Shown: positions 36,294 to 46,811, counted from the stretch's first letter. The stretch: 64,000 nt of DNA from Salibacteraceae bacterium (GCA_018401875.1 JAGYJZ010000013.1:21922-85921), one strand, 5' to 3'. The notes: generated by a model from the letters alone, not told the origin. Program-made: numbers and translations.

Positions 36294-38522
36294 CTACTGA
36301 ATAATCAAGCGTTGGCTTGATTTTGAATCCTTGCTTATCACCGTCAAAAAGTAAACTCCTTTTGATTGATTGGTGAGGTTCACATCAAATATGGATGACT
36401 TACAATCATTAGAAATCGACTGTTTCAACACCATTCGTCCAAAAGTATCGTAGACAAAGAACTCGACTTGTTCACCACAAGCTTGATCCAACTTCACATT
36501 AAACTGACCGTTAACACTAGGATTTGGGTACACATGAAGTGCAGAAGCAAGTTTAGTCGCTTCGTCATCAACCCCTGTGATTGAATCTTCTTCACCTAAA
36601 AATAGCGCCTCAGCATAATTGAATGCTTCAATGCCGATTACGTGGCCAATTCTTCTCCCCTTAATATCATCAGCCGGTGGGTGAATACCGCCCCAGATTC
36701 GCGACAGACTGCATTGGTCAGAAGCATCGTAATATTTCGCCCATTCTAAGACGATGGTATCGCTTGGCCCTTTTTCAAAAACAAGGAAATCGTTTTTTGG
36801 TGCGACAAAGCGTCCTACTCCACCTGGGAAATACTCATCGCCTGTGAGTAAAGTCATTACCTCGGCCGCTGCGCGCGAATAGGTTGAGTGACCCGATACA
36901 AAACCAGGAAATGGCGGTGTTACGAATGATGGACGTTGATACGGCCACCAATTTCTCGCTAAAATCCAATCGACATGAGCAATGTCAGTTTCTGAATTTG
37001 ATATGAAGTTATGCCCGCGCCATGCCTTCACCTTAATTGTTCCAACAAATTGATTGTTATTTCCCGCTAAAGGGTCGCCTATTTGCACTTGCTCGATAAA
37101 ATCAGGAATCAACTGTATGCCTGCAGGATGATAGTTGGGCAAATTCGGATCAGAAGATTGCCCTAACTTGGCCATATACCTAAGCGCTGAAATTGGGCGC
37201 ACATAGTCGTAATAACCTTTCACGCCCCATGACGAAATGGCCACATCGTGCATCGCTCCGCCCAGTGCCAAATAAGCCTTTACCTCATATTCAAGGTGAT
37301 CCAGCTCTTCGCCCTCGCCTTTAAATCGATAGTTGAATTCGGGGTAATCCATCACAGTATTGAGAATGGTGTGCCAATGTCCGGGTGGTGTTTCACTATC
37401 TGGACCATCCGCCCAAAACTCAGCCAACACGCGCGTGTAGTCACCACGTTTCTTCATTTGCACTGGATATGGCAAACCCGAAGCCGGATTTACATCATAG
37501 CCTTGACTTACGTCACCGCCATTTTCAAAATCATAAAAAGACGGATATTCGGAAAAGGAATCAGGATACATTTCCATCGGCACATTGCCAATGTTATTGG
37601 GTGAAATATCCCACATGGTAGTATCATCAGGATCCAAGTGACTGCTCCAGGCAGTAACCAAAGAAAAGGTCCATTTATACAGGTCTGAATCTCCTCCTCC
37701 ATCAACCGTATCGAGGTAAGGCGGATGTCCAGGATTGTGATAAACCCACCATTCTTCTGAATCGCGCTCCAGAATTTCAAGGTCTTCAGAGGTCAATGAA
37801 AACGGAACAACACTGCCCCATTCAGGACTCAAACAAGGCGGAATTCCACCTAAATATAGATTCCCGCTTTGATCAACAAAGGTGTCAAATTCGAGCGGCT
37901 GCCAGCGATTTGGGTCTATCAGGTCAGGATTTCCAGGTAAAGTTAAATCCAATGGTGGATTCACTTCATCGTAAAATAAATTCGCATAATCATTAATTTC
38001 ATTTGATCCGTCTTGTTGCCCAAAATTGATCATGTACGCTGCGATATAATTGCCGAGAGCTGCGGGATCACCGGAAGCGTAATTCCATGATGTTTTATTC
38101 TTATCGAACCCCAAATCAGCAAATAACGAATCCATTAAAAACAAGCTATGGCTCGCTCCTGGTGAGTTTTCAAATCGATGCGTCAGCAGTCGATACGCTG
38201 CGTAGCTCATTGCCTCTTCCCTGAATTTCTTCAATAAAAGTGGATCAATCGGTGCTTGAACTCCGTTGAACGGAACTGGAAACCCGCCCATTTCTTTTCC
38301 TAAAAAAAGCGTGCTCGCCACCGTATCGTATGCAGCCCAGGCGTCATACATCACAACAGAAGTATGATACAAGTTGCGAGCGTGAATCGTAGGTCGTGCA
38401 AAATCATTACGAATAGCTTCGAGCAGCACTTCATTCCATTCCCTAGCAACTGACCCGTTCTGAGCAGAGGAAATGTTAGCACTAAGAATGATTGAAAGTA
38501 AAACGAGTAGTATTCTATTCAC
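36294..38522 (-). CDS. Secreted vanadium-haloperoxidase-like (PAP2 superfamily) protein with T9SS signal
   Basis: 742 residues: signal peptide (1-20, ending ISSAQ), an all-helical PAP2/vanadium-haloperoxidase domain with a RPISALRYM segment (442-450), FVSGHSTYSRAA (541-552, H545) and SRIWGGIHPPADD (607-619; R608 and H614 as vanadate or phosphate ligands), and a type A T9SS signal (HVYPNPSVNGQF, about 660 on). Vanadium haloperoxidases oxidise halides with H2O2; related enzymes are phosphatases. The residues for anion binding are present, so either activity is possible. Exported by T9SS. Confidence 0.85.
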   Translation of the reverse strand: MNRILLVLLSIILSANISSAQNGSVAREWNEVLLEAIRNDFARPTIHARNLYHTSVVMYDAWAAYDTVASTLFLGKEMGGFPVPFNGVQAPIDPLLLKKFREEAMSYAAYRLLTHRFENSPGASHSLFLMDSLFADLGFDKNKTSWNYASGDPAALGNYIAAYMINFGQQDGSNEINDYANLFYDEVNPPLDLTLPGNPDLIDPNRWQPLEFDTFVDQSGNLYLGGIPPCLSPEWGSVVPFSLTSEDLEILERDSEEWWVYHNPGHPPYLDTVDGGGDSDLYKWTFSLVTAWSSHLDPDDTTMWDISPNNIGNVPMEMYPDSFSEYPSFYDFENGGDVSQGYDVNPASGLPYPVQMKKRGDYTRVLAEFWADGPDSETPPGHWHTILNTVMDYPEFNYRFKGEGEELDHLEYEVKAYLALGGAMHDVAISSWGVKGYYDYVRPISALRYMAKLGQSSDPNLPNYHPAGIQLIPDFIEQVQIGDPLAGNNNQFVGTIKVKAWRGHNFISNSETDIAHVDWILARNWWPYQRPSFVTPPFPGFVSGHSTYSRAAAEVMTLLTGDEYFPGGVGRFVAPKNDFLVFEKGPSDTIVLEWAKYYDASDQCSLSRIWGGIHPPADDIKGRRIGHVIGIEAFNYAEALFLGEEDSITGVDDEATKLASALHVYPNPSVNGQFNVKLDQACGEQVEFFVYDTFGRMVLKQSISNDCKSSIFDVNLTNQSKGVYFLTVISKDSKSSQRLIIQ

Positions 38523-38577
38523 AGAAGTAAACGTTACGATTAACGTGACGAATGTATAAATTTCTTCGATTAAAACA

Positions 38578-39456
38578 TTACATGTGTCGCTCAGCGTGGT
38601 AACTACTTCTAACTAAAGGTCCACTTTCTACGTGATCAATGCCCAATGATTCGCCAAACGATTTGTAGGTTTCAAATACCTCTGGTTTCACCCATTCCAT
38701 CACTGGCAGGTGTTTTTTTGAAGGTTGTAAATACTGTCCGATGGTCACCACAGAGACGCCTTGAGTATATAGGTCGCGCAGTGTTTGAAAAACTTCTTCT
38801 TGCGTTTCACCCAAACCGACCATGATTCCGCTTTTTGTTCTGGTGATTCCCCCTTCTTTCAATCGCTTCAGCACTTCCATGCTGCGCCAGTACTTTGCTT
38901 GAATACGCACATTTTTGGTGATGCGCTCCACGGTTTCGATGTTGTGTGATACGATTTCCGGTTTCACTTCCAAGATTGGAGCAAGATTTTCCCACTCGCC
39001 TTTAAAATCGGGAATCAGCGTTTCGATGGTTACTCCCGGATTTTTCTTGCGGATCATTTCCACGGTTTTCTTCCAATGGTTGGCGCCTCCGTCAGGCAAA
39101 TCATCGCGGTCAACAGATGTAATCACCGCGTGTTTTAATCCCATTACACGAATGCTTTCAGCCACCTTAGCGGGTTCAAAAATGTCGACTTCTTCTCCTG
39201 CTCCTGTAGCTACATTGCAAAACTGACACGAGCGCGTGCAGGTATTTCCCAAAATCATAAAGGTTGCTGTGCCAGCCGACCAACATTCGCTTTGGTTTGG
39301 GCATTTACCACTCGAGCAAATCGTGTGGAGGTTTCGCTCTTCCACCACTTCTTTCACGCGCAAATATTCCTTGCCTCCGGGAATCTTCACCTTCAACCAC
39401 TCGGGCTTTTTGATTTTAACCTCTTGGTCTGCTTTATTCTTTAATAAGTTAGCCAT
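38578..39456 (-). CDS. lipA: Lipoyl synthase
   Basis: 292 residues, a radical-SAM enzyme that inserts two sulfurs into octanoyl groups on lipoyl domains. Auxiliary-cluster cysteines C47, C52 and C58 (CSSGKCPNQSEC) and the radical-SAM cysteines C73, C77 and C80 (CTRSCQFC) are all present. The C-terminus holds the family RSSYHAERHM; the serine is the ligand of the auxiliary cluster. It lies 8 bp after rocD in the same direction, so it is probably co-transcribed with it. Confidence 0.97.
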   Translation of the reverse strand: MANLLKNKADQEVKIKKPEWLKVKIPGGKEYLRVKEVVEERNLHTICSSGKCPNQSECWSAGTATFMILGNTCTRSCQFCNVATGAGEEVDIFEPAKVAESIRVMGLKHAVITSVDRDDLPDGGANHWKKTVEMIRKKNPGVTIETLIPDFKGEWENLAPILEVKPEIVSHNIETVERITKNVRIQAKYWRSMEVLKRLKEGGITRTKSGIMVGLGETQEEVFQTLRDLYTQGVSVVTIGQYLQPSKKHLPVMEWVKPEVFETYKSFGESLGIDHVESGPLVRSSYHAERHM

Positions 39457-39464
39457 TAAATGCT

Positions 39465-40745
39465 TTATTTCTTTTCAAATGACGCAATGGTGCTTTTGAT
39501 AATCGCAATGCATTGCATGAGTTGTTCTTCGGTCATCACAAGTGGTGGTGCAAATCGAATAATATTTCCGTGGGTTGGTTTTGCCAGAAGTCCGTTGTGC
39601 ATCAGGCTGACGCAAATATCCCAAGCGGTGGAGCTGTCTTCAGTATCGTTGATCAACACTGCATTCAATAATCCTCTTCCTCTCACGAGCTTGACAATTT
39701 CGAATTCATCGGCAAGTTTTATCATTTCAGCGCGGAAAATCGCTCCCAATCTCCGAGCATTTTGCGCTAATTTCTCATCCTTCACCACCTGTAAGGCTGC
39801 AATAGCCACCGCGGCTGCAATGGGATTTCCGCCAAAGGTGCTCCCATGTTGGCCGGGTTTGATCACATTCATGATCGCGTCATCAGCCAACACTGCAGAG
39901 ACCGGATATGCACCGCCACTCAATGCTTTGCCTAAGATCAATATATCAGGTCGGGTGTAGGTTTCAGCTTGCTGCTCGCAATGTCCGGCACAAGTGCAAT
40001 TGCCACACACCGCCAAAAGCGAACCTGTGCGCGCAATTCCTGTTTGAATTTCATCGGCAATAAACAATACCTTGTGTTCTGCGCAAATGGCCTTTGCTTT
40101 TCTGATGTAATCGTCAGCCGGAGTATTCACCCCTGCCTCACCTTGAATAGGCTCCACCAAATACGCTACTACATTATCTTGCGCGACCGCCTTTCGCAGT
40201 GCGTCCAAATCATTGTAAGGAATGCTCTCGAATCCGGGTGTGTATGGCCCGAAATTCTTGCGTGCATCTTTATCGTTGGAAAACGACACGATGGTGGTTG
40301 TGCGTCCGTGGAAATTATCGTTCGCAACGATGATTTTAGCCTTTTCAGGTGCCACACCCATTTTTTCATAGCCGTATTTTCGAGCCAATTTGATGGCAGT
40401 TTCAACTGCTTCAGCACCAGAATTCATCGGCAACACCTTGTCAAAAGCAAAGTATTCAGTTATGTATTTCTCGTATTCGCCCAGTCTAGAGTTGAAAAAT
40501 GCGCGACTGGTAAGTGCCAATCGTTTTGCTTGTTCGGTCATAGCATCCACAATTGCTGGATGGCAGTGGCCTTGATTAACCGCTGAGTATGCAGATAAAA
40601 AATCGAAGTATTTCTTACCTTCTACGTCCCACACAAATACTCCTTCGCCTCGATCTAACACTACGGGCAACGGATGATAGTTATGCGCTCCGTATTTGTT
40701 TTCTAAGGCTATCGCCTCATCCGTTGTTAGTTGACCTATTTCCAT
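39465..40745 (-). CDS. rocD: Ornithine aminotransferase
   Basis: 426 residues, class-III PLP aminotransferase converting ornithine plus 2-oxoglutarate to glutamate semialdehyde. Motifs: [30 protein letters not shown] and the PLP lysine K273 in [16 protein letters not shown] short cysteine-rich insert [10 protein letters not shown] (247-256) lies between the DEIQTG motif and the lysine, not part of the textbook core. Upstream of lipA with 8 bp between. Confidence 0.93.
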   Translation of the reverse strand: MEIGQLTTDEAIALENKYGAHNYHPLPVVLDRGEGVFVWDVEGKKYFDFLSAYSAVNQGHCHPAIVDAMTEQAKRLALTSRAFFNSRLGEYEKYITEYFAFDKVLPMNSGAEAVETAIKLARKYGYEKMGVAPEKAKIIVANDNFHGRTTTIVSFSNDKDARKNFGPYTPGFESIPYNDLDALRKAVAQDNVVAYLVEPIQGEAGVNTPADDYIRKAKAICAEHKVLFIADEIQTGIARTGSLLAVCGNCTCAGHCEQQAETYTRPDILILGKALSGGAYPVSAVLADDAIMNVIKPGQHGSTFGGNPIAAAVAIAALQVVKDEKLAQNARRLGAIFRAEMIKLADEFEIVKLVRGRGLLNAVLINDTEDSSTAWDICVSLMHNGLLAKPTHGNIIRFAPPLVMTEEQLMQCIAIIKSTIASFEKK

Positions 40746-40842
40746 CCTTCAAAAAATTCAAAAATTCCCTTCAAAGATATAGGTTGTAAATCGGTCGTCA
40801 TAGTGTTGTAGTCATTATATACATTAGCCCAAAATAGTTGAC

Positions 40843-41253
40843 ATGATCTGTAAAATTGTCTTTCTCACCGTTACCTTGATTTCTGCATTTTCTACCGTTC
40901 AAGCCCAGGAATTCAAGCACCTCACACGCATTGAACCCAAGGAGGAATTCGAAAACATCAACGTTTTGCCGTTGAATGACTCAAAGGATGCTTCAAGTTT
41001 TTTAATTTGGGTGAAGCAACACGTGAAAGAGCACTACCATGCCGAGCACACCGAAATGGTGTATGTATTAGAAGGGTCAGGCACCATGACCTTGGGCAAC
41101 GAGAAGAAATCAATCACCGAAGGCGATTATATTTTCATTCCAAAAGGCACTCCGCATTCAGTTGAGGTGACAAATAGTGAGATTTTGAAAGTAATAAGCA
41201 TCCAGTCGCCTCACTTTGATGGCACAGACAGACACTTTACATCGCCCAATTAG
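40843..41253 (+). CDS. Secreted cupin-domain protein
   Basis: 136 residues: signal peptide (1-22, ending AQA) and a single cupin barrel with the two conserved motifs: HYHAEHTEMVYVLEG (two His plus Glu) and GDYIFIPKGTPHSVEV (third His). These usually bind a divalent metal. The substrate is unknown. It is isolated between two divergent or terminated units and ends at its own terminator. Confidence 0.85.
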   Translation: MICKIVFLTVTLISAFSTVQAQEFKHLTRIEPKEEFENINVLPLNDSKDASSFLIWVKQHVKEHYHAEHTEMVYVLEGSGTMTLGNEKKSITEGDYIFIPKGTPHSVEVTNSEILKVISIQSPHFDGTDRHFTSPN

Positions 41254-41303
41254 TGTGCGTTTTGACCAATTCTACTGTTCAAATCTTTGAAAAACCCCAA
41301 AAT

Positions 41304-41336
41304 AACCCCTCACTTATCAACAAAGGGGTTCTTTTA
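41304..41336 (+). terminator. Terminator after the cupin gene
   Basis: AACCCC (41304-41309) pairs with GGGGTT (41325-41330), followed by CTTTT. Confidence 0.7.
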
Positions 41337-41358
41337 TTAACAAATGCACACAAAACAC

Positions 41359-41389
41359 TTGCAGGCTGCGCGGTTGCGATACATATTTG
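41359..41389 (+). promoter_or_regulatory. Predicted hup promoter
   Basis: TTG (41359-41361), 20-bp spacer, CATATTTG (41382-41389), one mismatch from TAnnTTTG. The spacing is identical to that at the recombinase promoter. Confidence 0.5.
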
Positions 41390-41430
41390 TTCTCGTTGAA
41401 ACAAAATGTTTAACCTAAAAACTATTTAAA

Positions 41431-41703
41431 ATGAATAAAGCTGAATTGATTGACGCTATGGCTAACGGAGCCGGAATTTCTAAAGCTGATGCTAAAAAAG
41501 CATTGGATGCATTCATCGACACTACAACTGGTGCACTTAAAAAAGGTGACAGAGTTGCTCTTGTTGGTTTTGGTTCTTTCTCTGTGTCTAAGCGTTCTGC
41601 TCGTACAGGTCGTAACCCACAAACTGGTAAAGAAATTAAGATCGCTGCTAAGAACGTTGTTAAGTTCAAAGCTGGAGCAGATCTTGGTGGATCTGTTAAC
41701 TAA
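41431..41703 (+). CDS. HU-family DNA-binding protein
   Basis: 90 residues, full-length HU/IHF fold: [28 protein letters not shown] helices, the DNA-binding arm beginning [20 protein letters not shown] and [19 protein letters not shown] at the end. HU bends and compacts DNA and assists many recombination processes. It has its own promoter and a bidirectional terminator shared with hutI. Confidence 0.95.
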   Translation: MNKAELIDAMANGAGISKADAKKALDAFIDTTTGALKKGDRVALVGFGSFSVSKRSARTGRNPQTGKEIKIAAKNVVKFKAGADLGGSVN

Positions 41704-41722
41704 GCAACCCCAGAAATCAAAG

Positions 41723-41750
41723 AAACCTCTCCAAATGGAGGGGTTTTTTT
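41723..41750 (+). terminator. Bidirectional terminator between hup and hutI
   Basis: AACCTCTCC-AAAT-GGAGGGGTT followed by T; it lies between two convergent genes and overlaps the hutI stop. Confidence 0.8.
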
Positions 41751-42993
41751 ATGCCTCCACTTTTTTCCCATTGATATAAACTGCGCTCAAGTGCCCTTCG
41801 CCAAAAGCATAAGGTAAAAACGACAACGCGTTGATGCGCTCCGTAACGATAAAATTGGCTAAATAGCCGGTGGATATAGCGCCACAACGATCAGAAATTT
41901 CCATGGCAGCCGCAGCGTTGATGGTCATCGCGTTCACCGCTTCTTCTGGCCTCATTTTCATCTTTATGCACGCCAACGAAAACACAAAATTCATATTCCC
42001 ACTTGGCGTTGATCCTGGATTAAAATCCGTAGCCAACGCCACCGCAATGTCATTCTCCATGAGCGCTCTCGCAGGTGTGTAGGGGATTTCGAGGAAGAAT
42101 GAACAACTCGGCAAGGCCACAGCTATGGTTGAAGATCCCTTCAGTGCATGAATATCTCGATCGTCAAGTACTTCGAGGTGATCAACACTGATGGCTTTGT
42201 GCTTCACACTTGCCTCTATGCCGCCAATGGCATTGAATTGATTGACATGAACCTTCGCTTTTAGTCCGTGCGCAGCACCAGCACTCAAAATTCGTTCGGT
42301 TTGCGCCACACTAAAATATCCTTCTTCGCAAAACACATCGATGTATTCGGCCAGTTTCTGTGAGGCGACTTCAGGAATCATTACTTCGATGATGTGATTC
42401 ACATATTCATCTTGGCGATGCTTGAAGTCTTCTGGAAAAGCATGTGCTCCGAGAAATGTGGATTTTATCGGAATCGGAACATTCTCCCTCAGACGTTTGA
42501 TCACGCGCAGCATTTTTAATTCTGCTTCCAGATTTAATCCATATCCCGATTTGATTTCGATGGCGCCAGTTCCTTTATTGATCAACCCTTGTAATCGTGC
42601 AAAAGCGGCATCGTACAATTGATCTTCAGTTTGTTCATTGAGTTTTTGAGCTGAATTCAAGATTCCTCCGCCTCGTTCTGCAATTTCTTGGTACGTCAGA
42701 CCTTTGATTCGATCTTCAAACTCTTGGTTGCGCCAATCGGCAAACACAAGGTGCGTGTGGCTGTCAACCCATGCAGGCAAGACAAATCGTCCCGAAGCAT
42801 CAATCACTTCATAGCCATCAAAATCGGATGGCTGAAAATCGTCCATCGAACCAAAACCTTCAATTTTCTCATCGCGCACGCTCATCCAAGCATTGTTGAT
42901 GTGCGGAAGGATTTTCATGGCGCGGCCTTTTACCACCAAAGTGGGCTCTGTTCTGGTTTGAAGTAGCGATTTTATGTGCGTAAATACGATCAT
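41749..42993 (-). CDS. hutI: Imidazolonepropionase
   Basis: 414 residues from the ATG at 42993, amidohydrolase cleaving 4-imidazolone-5-propionate to N-formimino-glutamate in histidine degradation. Signatures: DSHTHLVFADWRNQEF, GAHAFPEDFKHRQDEYVNHI, VHVNQFNAIGG, SVDHLEVLDDRDIH and ATDFNPGSTPSGNM; all are metal-site or substrate-pocket segments. A longer frame upstream (to 43104) has no family similarity, so I did not use it. The rest of the hut pathway is not in the window. Confidence 0.95.
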   Translation of the reverse strand: MIVFTHIKSLLQTRTEPTLVVKGRAMKILPHINNAWMSVRDEKIEGFGSMDDFQPSDFDGYEVIDASGRFVLPAWVDSHTHLVFADWRNQEFEDRIKGLTYQEIAERGGGILNSAQKLNEQTEDQLYDAAFARLQGLINKGTGAIEIKSGYGLNLEAELKMLRVIKRLRENVPIPIKSTFLGAHAFPEDFKHRQDEYVNHIIEVMIPEVASQKLAEYIDVFCEEGYFSVAQTERILSAGAAHGLKAKVHVNQFNAIGGIEASVKHKAISVDHLEVLDDRDIHALKGSSTIAVALPSCSFFLEIPYTPARALMENDIAVALATDFNPGSTPSGNMNFVFSLACIKMKMRPEEAVNAMTINAAAAMEISDRCGAISTGYLANFIVTERINALSFLPYAFGEGHLSAVYINGKKVEA

Positions 42994-43119
42994 TTGGGAT
43001 TGTAGATGATTAATGTTTGGCAATATTAGTGGAAATGGCAAGGATGAAAACGAACATTTCGCGGCAATCTTTCCTTTATTCTGGAAGAGACACTTTCTTT
43101 GCATTCAATCGATGAGTGT

Positions 43120-44187
43120 ATGGCTGGCAATAGCATAGGACAATTATTTAGGTTAACCACGTTTGGCGAAAGTCACGGAGCCGCAATCGGAGGAATCATC
43201 GATGGATGTCCACCCGGATTGGAGCTCAGCATCGCGCGCATTCAATCTGAACTCGACCGCAGAAAACCCGGCCAGTCGAAGATCACAACTCAACGCAAAG
43301 AAGCCGATACGATTCGAATACTTTCAGGAGTATTTGAAGGCAAAACCTTGGGCAGTCCGATTGGGTTCATCATTGAAAATGCAGACGCTAAATCAAAAGA
43401 CTACGACCACATAAAAGATGTGTATCGCCCATCGCATGCCGATTTCACCTACGATGCCAAGTATGGCATTCGCGATCACCGCGGGGGAGGAAGATCATCG
43501 GCTCGTGAAACTGCTTGCCGCGTGGCTGCTGGGGCTATTGCACGTCAACTTTTAGAAAAAGAAGGCATTGAAGTGTGGGCTTACGTTTCTTCCGTGGGCG
43601 ATATTGAATGCAAGAGCGATTATCGCTCGCTCGACCGATCGTTGATAGAACAGTCGATGGTGCGTTGCCCTGACATTGCTATTTCAGAAAAAATGATCAC
43701 CTACATCGAAGAGATTAGAAAACTGGGCGACACCGTGGGTGGCACTGTTTCGTGCGTCATTCAAGGCTTGCCAGCAGGCTTGGGCGAACCTGTTTTTGAC
43801 AAGCTCAATGCCGATTTGGCAAAAGCGCTGGTAAGCATCAATGCGGTGAAGGCTTTTGAATTGGGCAGCGGAGTATCCGCAGCAAAGATGCTTGGTTCAG
43901 AGCACAACGATCAGTTCACAGCACTCGGAAAAACCCTCACAAACCACTCAGGTGGCATTCAAGGAGGCATTTCAAATGGCGAAGACATCACCCTTCGCGT
44001 TACGTTCAAACCCGTGGCTACGATCATGCAAGAACAACCCACCATCAATGCAAAAGGCGAAGCTGTAGCGGCTGCAGGAAAAGGAAGACACGATCCGTGT
44101 GTAGTGCCGAGAGCGGTGCCTATCGTTGAAGCGATGTGTTTATTAACAATTGCCGATCATTATTTACGCCAGAAAACCAATGGCTGA
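43120..44187 (+). CDS. aroC: Chorismate synthase
   Basis: 355 residues; catalyses the last step of the shikimate pathway, with reduced FMN. Signatures: [20 protein letters not shown] at the start, [44 protein letters not shown] and [17 protein letters not shown]. The ATG at 43120 was chosen; an upstream TTG at 43099 is possible but would add seven unusual residues. A CTTTG-containing promoter-like stretch lies at 43085-43098. Confidence 0.97.
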   Translation: MAGNSIGQLFRLTTFGESHGAAIGGIIDGCPPGLELSIARIQSELDRRKPGQSKITTQRKEADTIRILSGVFEGKTLGSPIGFIIENADAKSKDYDHIKDVYRPSHADFTYDAKYGIRDHRGGGRSSARETACRVAAGAIARQLLEKEGIEVWAYVSSVGDIECKSDYRSLDRSLIEQSMVRCPDIAISEKMITYIEEIRKLGDTVGGTVSCVIQGLPAGLGEPVFDKLNADLAKALVSINAVKAFELGSGVSAAKMLGSEHNDQFTALGKTLTNHSGGIQGGISNGEDITLRVTFKPVATIMQEQPTINAKGEAVAAAGKGRHDPCVVPRAVPIVEAMCLLTIADHYLRQKTNG

Positions 44188-44215
44188 ATAGCCTAAGCGC
44201 TTAATTTCGGTCGTA

Positions 44216-46303
44216 GTGAAAGCATGCTATCTGACTTTTATATTATTAGTGCTAACGACCTCATTGATGGCGCAGTATGGCGTCAGTTCGAAGAGTTTTA
44301 GCATTATTCCGCTGGAAGAGTGCCAGGGTTCAGAAGAAAAAAAAGCCATAAAATACCTTGAGGAAGCCAAAGACCGCAAAAACGGAAAAGAAGACCGACT
44401 CGAGGCCCTGAGAAAAGCCATCGAAGAAGACCCTGAATGTGCCGAAGCACACTATTTACTGGGATTAGAATTATTGAAAACAGCGATTTCTCGTGGAGCA
44501 TCATTCAAATCGGCCGAGTCATCATTAAAAGAAGTAGTGCGCATTTGCCCTGATTTTCATTTTGAACCTTACTACTATTTAGGCGCGATAGCCCTGGGTA
44601 AAAAAGAATATAATGCTACCGTTGAGTATTACGATAAGTATTATTCATTGAGCGCTTCTTCCTCAGATCCACTCGATGACGAGCTTGAAGATGCCATAAA
44701 GCTAGACTATGAATACGCTGTGTTTTTCCGTGATGTTTACGCCAAACCCGTTCCATTTCAGCCCGTGCGGGTGAGCGGAGTGTGCACCGATGACGATGAA
44801 TTCTTACCGCTCATTTCGCCCGATAACGAGAAAATGCTCCTCACCCGAAGATACACCGTGCAATCAGAGGTTAAAGCGAGTTTGATGAGTGAGAAGGAGC
44901 AGTTTACTGAAAAATTTGTGCAGGCCAAACGCCTCAATGGCGAAAACTTTGATGAAGGCGACCCCTTCCCCGCCCCGTTCAACGAAAACGAATCGTTTAG
45001 GTATGGTGGAGCCACGATGACCATCGATAACAAGCACGTGTATTTGACCATTTGTAAACCCGCGAGTATGGGTTACATCAATTGTGATATTTATACCTCA
45101 ACGCTCAAGTATGGCAGGGATCCTAAAACGGGAATGGACAGCTACTATTGGTCAGAATTAGAGAATCTGGGTGTAAATGTCAACACTGAAAATGGCTTCG
45201 AATCACAGCCAAGTATTTCTGCCGATGGAAAAACGCTTTATTTCACCAGCGATCGGGGAGAAAATGCCGGGCTAGAAATATACTTTTCTAAGAAAAATGA
45301 CAACGGACAGTGGCAGCCCGCCCAAAACATTGGGCCACCGATCAACACGCCTTACAACGATAAAACTCCCTTCATGCACTCTGACTCGCGTACCTTATAC
45401 TTCGCCTCTGACGGTCATTTGGGGTTGGGAGGATTGGATGTGTTTTACACCAAGCAAAAAGAAGACGGTACGTGGGAAAAACCAGTCAATTTGGGCTACC
45501 CAATAAATTCTGAATTAGACGAGCAAGCATTTGCTGTTTCCACCGATGGCCGCACAGTCTATTATTCAGCCAAAGACCGTAAAAACCCCAAGAGTATTGA
45601 TATATGGAGTTTTGAACTGTACAAAGCAGCACGGCCCGACAATGTTGTTTTTGTGAAAGGAAAATTGACGGATGAAGGCGGTAATCCCGCGCAAAACGCC
45701 AGTGTTCAGCTGAAAACCATGGATTCAAAAAAGATTACCAACGTGGATGTGAGCAATGATGATGGCACTTATGCGGCAGTAATTGCAGTGAAAGAGCAAG
45801 AAGCGGTAGTGATGAACGTAAAAGGCGATGGCATTGCATTTCAATCAAAGCTCATTGAAACAGAGCCTGTTGGCGAAAAGAAGCAACGCACCAACAACGA
45901 AGAAATAAACGCATTTCAAGAAATCGATTTTGACGTAGCAGAAGTAAAAGCCGGTGGTGTATATAAGATCAACGACATTTACTACAGAACGAATTCCTCA
46001 GAAATATCAGAGAAATCAAAATACGTACTGGCTGAATTTGCCGACTATCTGATCGAAAATAAAGGAATGCGCATCGCCATTCACGGGCACACAGATGATG
46101 TAGGCAAGGCAGAAGATAATTTAGCGCTTTCCACTGACCGCGCTTTTTCTGTGAAGCAATACCTCGAGTCTATTGGTGTTTCAGGAAATCGTATCGAATA
46201 CAAAGGCTTTGGTGAGTCAGTGCCCTTTACTACCAACGACACGGAGGAAGGCCGTGCGGCCAACCGCAGAACAGAATTCTTGATTTTAGACAAGGCAGAC
46301 TAA
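44216..46303 (+). CDS. PorE-like protein: TPR, PD40 propeller, CRD, OmpA domain
   Basis: 695 residues: signal peptide (1-19), TPR-like helices (about 35-165, AHYLLGLELL and EVVRICPDFHFEPYYYLGAI), PD40 beta-propeller repeats (about 200-480, with SISADGKTLYFTSDRG and FMHSDSRTLYFASDGHLGLG), a carboxypeptidase-regulatory-like domain (about 495-570), and a C-terminal OmpA domain (about 590-695, IHGHTDDVGKAEDNLALSTD, RIEYKGFGES, NRRTEF). The order matches PorE, a T9SS-associated peptidoglycan-binding outer-membrane protein. No lipobox is evident, so it may be periplasmic or barrel-associated rather than a lipoprotein. Confidence 0.85.
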   Translation: MKACYLTFILLVLTTSLMAQYGVSSKSFSIIPLEECQGSEEKKAIKYLEEAKDRKNGKEDRLEALRKAIEEDPECAEAHYLLGLELLKTAISRGASFKSAESSLKEVVRICPDFHFEPYYYLGAIALGKKEYNATVEYYDKYYSLSASSSDPLDDELEDAIKLDYEYAVFFRDVYAKPVPFQPVRVSGVCTDDDEFLPLISPDNEKMLLTRRYTVQSEVKASLMSEKEQFTEKFVQAKRLNGENFDEGDPFPAPFNENESFRYGGATMTIDNKHVYLTICKPASMGYINCDIYTSTLKYGRDPKTGMDSYYWSELENLGVNVNTENGFESQPSISADGKTLYFTSDRGENAGLEIYFSKKNDNGQWQPAQNIGPPINTPYNDKTPFMHSDSRTLYFASDGHLGLGGLDVFYTKQKEDGTWEKPVNLGYPINSELDEQAFAVSTDGRTVYYSAKDRKNPKSIDIWSFELYKAARPDNVVFVKGKLTDEGGNPAQNASVQLKTMDSKKITNVDVSNDDGTYAAVIAVKEQEAVVMNVKGDGIAFQSKLIETEPVGEKKQRTNNEEINAFQEIDFDVAEVKAGGVYKINDIYYRTNSSEISEKSKYVLAEFADYLIENKGMRIAIHGHTDDVGKAEDNLALSTDRAFSVKQYLESIGVSGNRIEYKGFGESVPFTTNDTEEGRAANRRTEFLILDKAD

Positions 46304-46379
46304 ATCAGGATGAAGTCAAGCGAAGCAATAAATCGAGCTATCGCCTGCTTTAAATCGCGCTTCACCATCGTCAAAAATC

Positions 46380-46387
46380 TATCTTTG
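46380..46387 (+). promoter_or_regulatory. Promoter -7 element before ridA
   Basis: TATCTTTG, a perfect TAnnTTTG match, 47 bp before the ridA ATG. Confidence 0.45.
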
Positions 46388-46433
46388 ACCTTATAAAAAT
46401 CCACTGATTTTTCTGACTCAAAGCATTCGTAGT

Positions 46434-46811
46434 ATGAAACAAATCATTCACAGCAATAACGCCCCAGATCCAATTGGCCCTTACTCACAAGCCGTTTTAA
46501 AAGGCAACACACTCTACGTCAGCGGACAAATCGCGTTGGACGCGGCCAGTGGTGAATTGGTGCTTTCTTCCATCAGCGCTGAAACAGCCTTGGTGATGAA
46601 AAACTTAGGCGAAGTATTGAAAGCTGCAAACATGGGCTATGAACACGTTTTGAAATGCTCGATATTTCTCAGCGACATGAACTATTTCTCGGAAGTAAAT
46701 GAGGTGTATGGCAAATTCTTTACTTCCAACCCACCGGCCAGGGAAACTGTGGCGGTTAAAACACTTCCAAAAAATGTGAATGTAGAAATCAGCTGCATCG
46801 CTGCTTTGTAA
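46434..46811 (+). CDS. ridA: RidA-family enamine/imine deaminase
   Basis: 125 residues; hydrolyses reactive enamines and imines formed by PLP enzymes such as threonine deaminase. Motifs: APDPIGPYSQAV near the start, YVSGQIALD, and the active-site region PPARETVAVKTLPKNVNVEI, with the conserved Arg in PARETV. Family-length protein, standing alone. Confidence 0.93.
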   Translation: MKQIIHSNNAPDPIGPYSQAVLKGNTLYVSGQIALDAASGELVLSSISAETALVMKNLGEVLKAANMGYEHVLKCSIFLSDMNYFSEVNEVYGKFFTSNPPARETVAVKTLPKNVNVEISCIAAL

